DNA of 6,807 bases from positions 8,591 through 15,397 of the forward strand of contig DIQU01000089.1 in assembly GCA_002426555.1 (NCBI GenBank), given 5' to 3'. This document shows positions 5,079 to 6,807 of the stretch, piece after piece. How positions within the stretch are numbered: position 1 is the stretch's first letter; each line of letters opens with the position of its first letter. The notes beneath the pieces were generated by a model that saw only the letters and a list, made by a program, of their open reading frames with translations, was not told the DNA's origin and did no database searches. The translations under genes and the position numbers were made by a program. The stretch comes from Firmicutes bacterium UBA5454 (GTDB lineage: Bacteria; Bacillota; Clostridia; Caldicoprobacterales; DTU083).

Positions 5079-6807
5079 ATGATGATTGGTTTTAATGGTT
5101 ACAGTACAAAATATACACCATTCTCGGCTTGTCAAGTACAGCCGATCGGGTGGCTAAAGAATCAGCTAAAAATCCAAGCAGAGGGTTTAAACGGGAATCT
5201 TGACAAGGTCTGGCCAGATGTAAGGGACAGTCAATGGATTGGGGGAAAGGCTGAAGGTTGGGAAAGGGTGCCCTATTGGTTAGATGGATTTATTCCGCTT
5301 GCTTGGCTGTTAGACGATGAAGAAAAGAAAATTCTTGCAAAAAAATATGTTGATGCGATTTTAGAGAACCAGCAGGAGGATGGATGGATATGCCCCTGTG
5401 ATCCAGAGGATCGTGACGGCTATGATGTTTGGGTGATTTTTTTGATTTGCAAAGTGCTTGTAGCATATGCCGAATGCAGTAAAGATGAACGGGTGGAAAA
5501 TGCAGTCTATAAAGCCCTTTACAATTTGTATAGGCATATTGAAAAGAAAACGCTTTTTGATTGGGGATTGGCTCGTTGGTATGAATGCCTGATTCCTATA
5601 TTTTGGCTGTATGAAAGGTATCCCGAAGCGTGGATAAAGGAATTAGCTTTTATGTTACGGGCACAAGGGATGGATTACACATACATATATAGCCACTGGC
5701 CATATACTAAACCGGTGGAGCATGGCAAGTGGAGCCAGATGACGCATGTTGTCAATTTAGGCATGGCACTAAAGATAGGAGCTCTACTGCCTGGGATGGA
5801 GGATTTTAATGGGGAAGTTTATGCTCAAAACGCATGGAAGATACTTCAGAAATACCATGGAATGGCGTGTGGACACTTGTCAGGGGATGAATGTCTGGCG
5901 GGAAAAAGCCCCCTAGCTGGCAGTGAGTGCTGCTCTGTTGTTGAAACGATGTATTCTTTAGAACTCCTTTTAGCAGCTTCGGGTAATAGTTTTTGGGAAG
6001 ATTTACTGGAGAAATATGCCTTTAATGCGTTACCAGCTACCATTTCACCTGATATGTGGACACACCAGTATGTACAGCAAACCAATCAGATACAATGCAG
6101 TATCTTACCAGATGATCATGTGCCATATACAACAAATAACAAGGATGCGAACTTATTTGGACTCGAGCCTCATTATGGCTGCTGCACGGCTAATTTCGGG
6201 CAGGGATTTCCAAAGCTTGCATTGTCTGCGATTATGAAGAGTCAAGCTGGCTTTGCTATTACATCGATTCTTCCTGTGCAAGTGAGTGCAGAGCATAACG
6301 GTGTTCATGTTAAGGTATCGATTATTACAGATTATCCTTTCCGTGATGGATATGTAGTGGAAGTTGAAACTCAACACCCGATTGAAATGGAACTGGAATT
6401 AAGGATACCGGGATTTGCTGATGAAGCATGGGTGGACGGAAAGCGCGTTGCTGTAGGACAATCATTTAAACTTGGGGGGCAATGGAATGGACGGCGGACG
6501 ATCAATGTGGCATTTGAGTTTAAAACGAGATTTCAGATGTGTCCGGATCAACTGTATTGTCTGTGGAGAGGCCCACTATTGTTTGCTTTAGCACCAAAAG
6601 AAAGATGGGTCAAGCATGAATATGTAAAAGATGGAGTAGAAAGAAAGTTTCCTTATTGTGATTATGAGGTGTTTCCAGAAACATCCTGGAATTATGGGTT
6701 TGGCAGTGGGCAGGGAGAAATTCGATGGAATACCGTAGGAGCTTATCCTTTTTCTCCAGACGGTGCGCCAGTCGAGCTTTGGATGGAAATGATTCCAATT
6801 ACGTGGC
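5079..6807 (+). CDS. GH127 family (DUF1680) beta-L-arabinofuranosidase-like glycoside hydrolase (3' end outside window)
   Basis: The frame runs open for about 576 codons to the window end. The N-terminus has family features: VQPIGWLKNQLKIQAEGLNG (20-39) and EGWERVPYWLDGFIPLAWLL (59-78), the start of an alpha/alpha-barrel. In Bifidobacterium longum HypBA1 (GH127), zinc is held by Glu338, Cys340, Cys417 and Cys418, with Cys417 the nucleophile and Glu322 the acid/base. The equivalents here appear to be E283 and C285 (in GSECCSVVE), C368 and C369 (in HYGCCTANFGQGFPK), and E271 (in SGDECLAGK). The catalytic set looks complete. No signal peptide or membrane segment is seen, so the enzyme is probably cytoplasmic and acts on imported oligosaccharides from plant arabinose-containing glycans. 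From about residue 390 a beta-rich C-terminal part begins (RIPGFADEAWVDGK, LWRGPLLFALAPK). Exact substrate is uncertain, as DUF1680 relatives also include GH146-like and uncharacterised groups. No transporter or regulator gene for it is inside the window. Confidence 0.88.
   Translation, partial: MMIGFNGYSTKYTPFSACQVQPIGWLKNQLKIQAEGLNGNLDKVWPDVRDSQWIGGKAEGWERVPYWLDGFIPLAWLLDDEEKKILAKKYVDAILENQQEDGWICPCDPEDRDGYDVWVIFLICKVLVAYAECSKDERVENAVYKALYNLYRHIEKKTLFDWGLARWYECLIPIFWLYERYPEAWIKELAFMLRAQGMDYTYIYSHWPYTKPVEHGKWSQMTHVVNLGMALKIGALLPGMEDFNGEVYAQNAWKILQKYHGMACGHLSGDECLAGKSPLAGSECCSVVETMYSLELLLAASGNSFWEDLLEKYAFNALPATISPDMWTHQYVQQTNQIQCSILPDDHVPYTTNNKDANLFGLEPHYGCCTANFGQGFPKLALSAIMKSQAGFAITSILPVQVSAEHNGVHVKVSIITDYPFRDGYVVEVETQHPIEMELELRIPGFADEAWVDGKRVAVGQSFKLGGQWNGRRTINVAFEFKTRFQMCPDQLYCLWRGPLLFALAPKERWVKHEYVKDGVERKFPYCDYEVFPETSWNYGFGSGQGEIRWNTVGAYPFSPDGAPVELWMEMIPITW

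Noticed and set aside
5846..6377. Several short ORFs on both strands within 5846-6377
   Set aside because: They overlap the continuous GH127 frame, which carries the family motifs, so they are shadows.

Overview
The window looks like a chromosomal segment from a low-to-moderate GC Firmicute, most likely a Clostridia/Lachnospiraceae-type anaerobe. This is inferred from AT-rich intergenic DNA, purine-rich Shine-Dalgarno sites (GGAGGAGG, GAGGTGG), and the gene types: an SPFH protein paired with a ribbon-helix-helix protein, a sigma factor with a one-pass membrane anti-sigma partner, and a cytoplasmic GH127 enzyme. Genus cannot be fixed from the sequence alone. Both window edges cut through genes.

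Layout. (1) 1-1265, plus strand: the 3' part of a surface protein with GGIAG-type (GLUG-like) repeats about 26 residues apart, an InlB B-repeat-like module and a C-terminal membrane anchor. (2) 1383-2587, plus strand: a two-gene operon. It encodes a membrane SPFH (stomatin/prohibitin/flotillin-like) protein and, coupled through TGATG, a 58-residue Arc/MetJ-type DNA-binding protein. Two TGATATCA palindromes 11 bp apart lie over the predicted -10 box upstream. This is the geometry expected of a ribbon-helix-helix operator, so autoregulation is a specific hypothesis. A perfect 11-bp-stem hairpin (2614-2656) separates this operon from the convergent one. (3) 4706-2720, minus strand: a sigma-70/ECF-like sigma factor overlapping by 8 nt a membrane-anchored anti-sigma protein with a large external region. 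A candidate self-recognised promoter lies just upstream. (4) 4707-5078: a divergent spacer of about 370 bp with a 12-bp tandem repeat and a 43-codon ORF. That ORF resembles the N-terminus of DUF4338/DruA-type proteins and ends abruptly. (5) 5079-6807, plus strand: a long GH127 (DUF1680, beta-L-arabinofuranosidase-like) gene with the Cys/Glu zinc-site motifs, cut off by the window end.

The parts read as three separate units (cell-surface protein, SPFH membrane protein with its putative regulator, envelope-signal sigma/anti-sigma) next to a carbohydrate-degradation gene. The strongest candidate for something under-described is the SPFH/RHH operon with its operator-like tandem palindrome. No defence system, CRISPR array, RNA gene or intact mobile element was seen.
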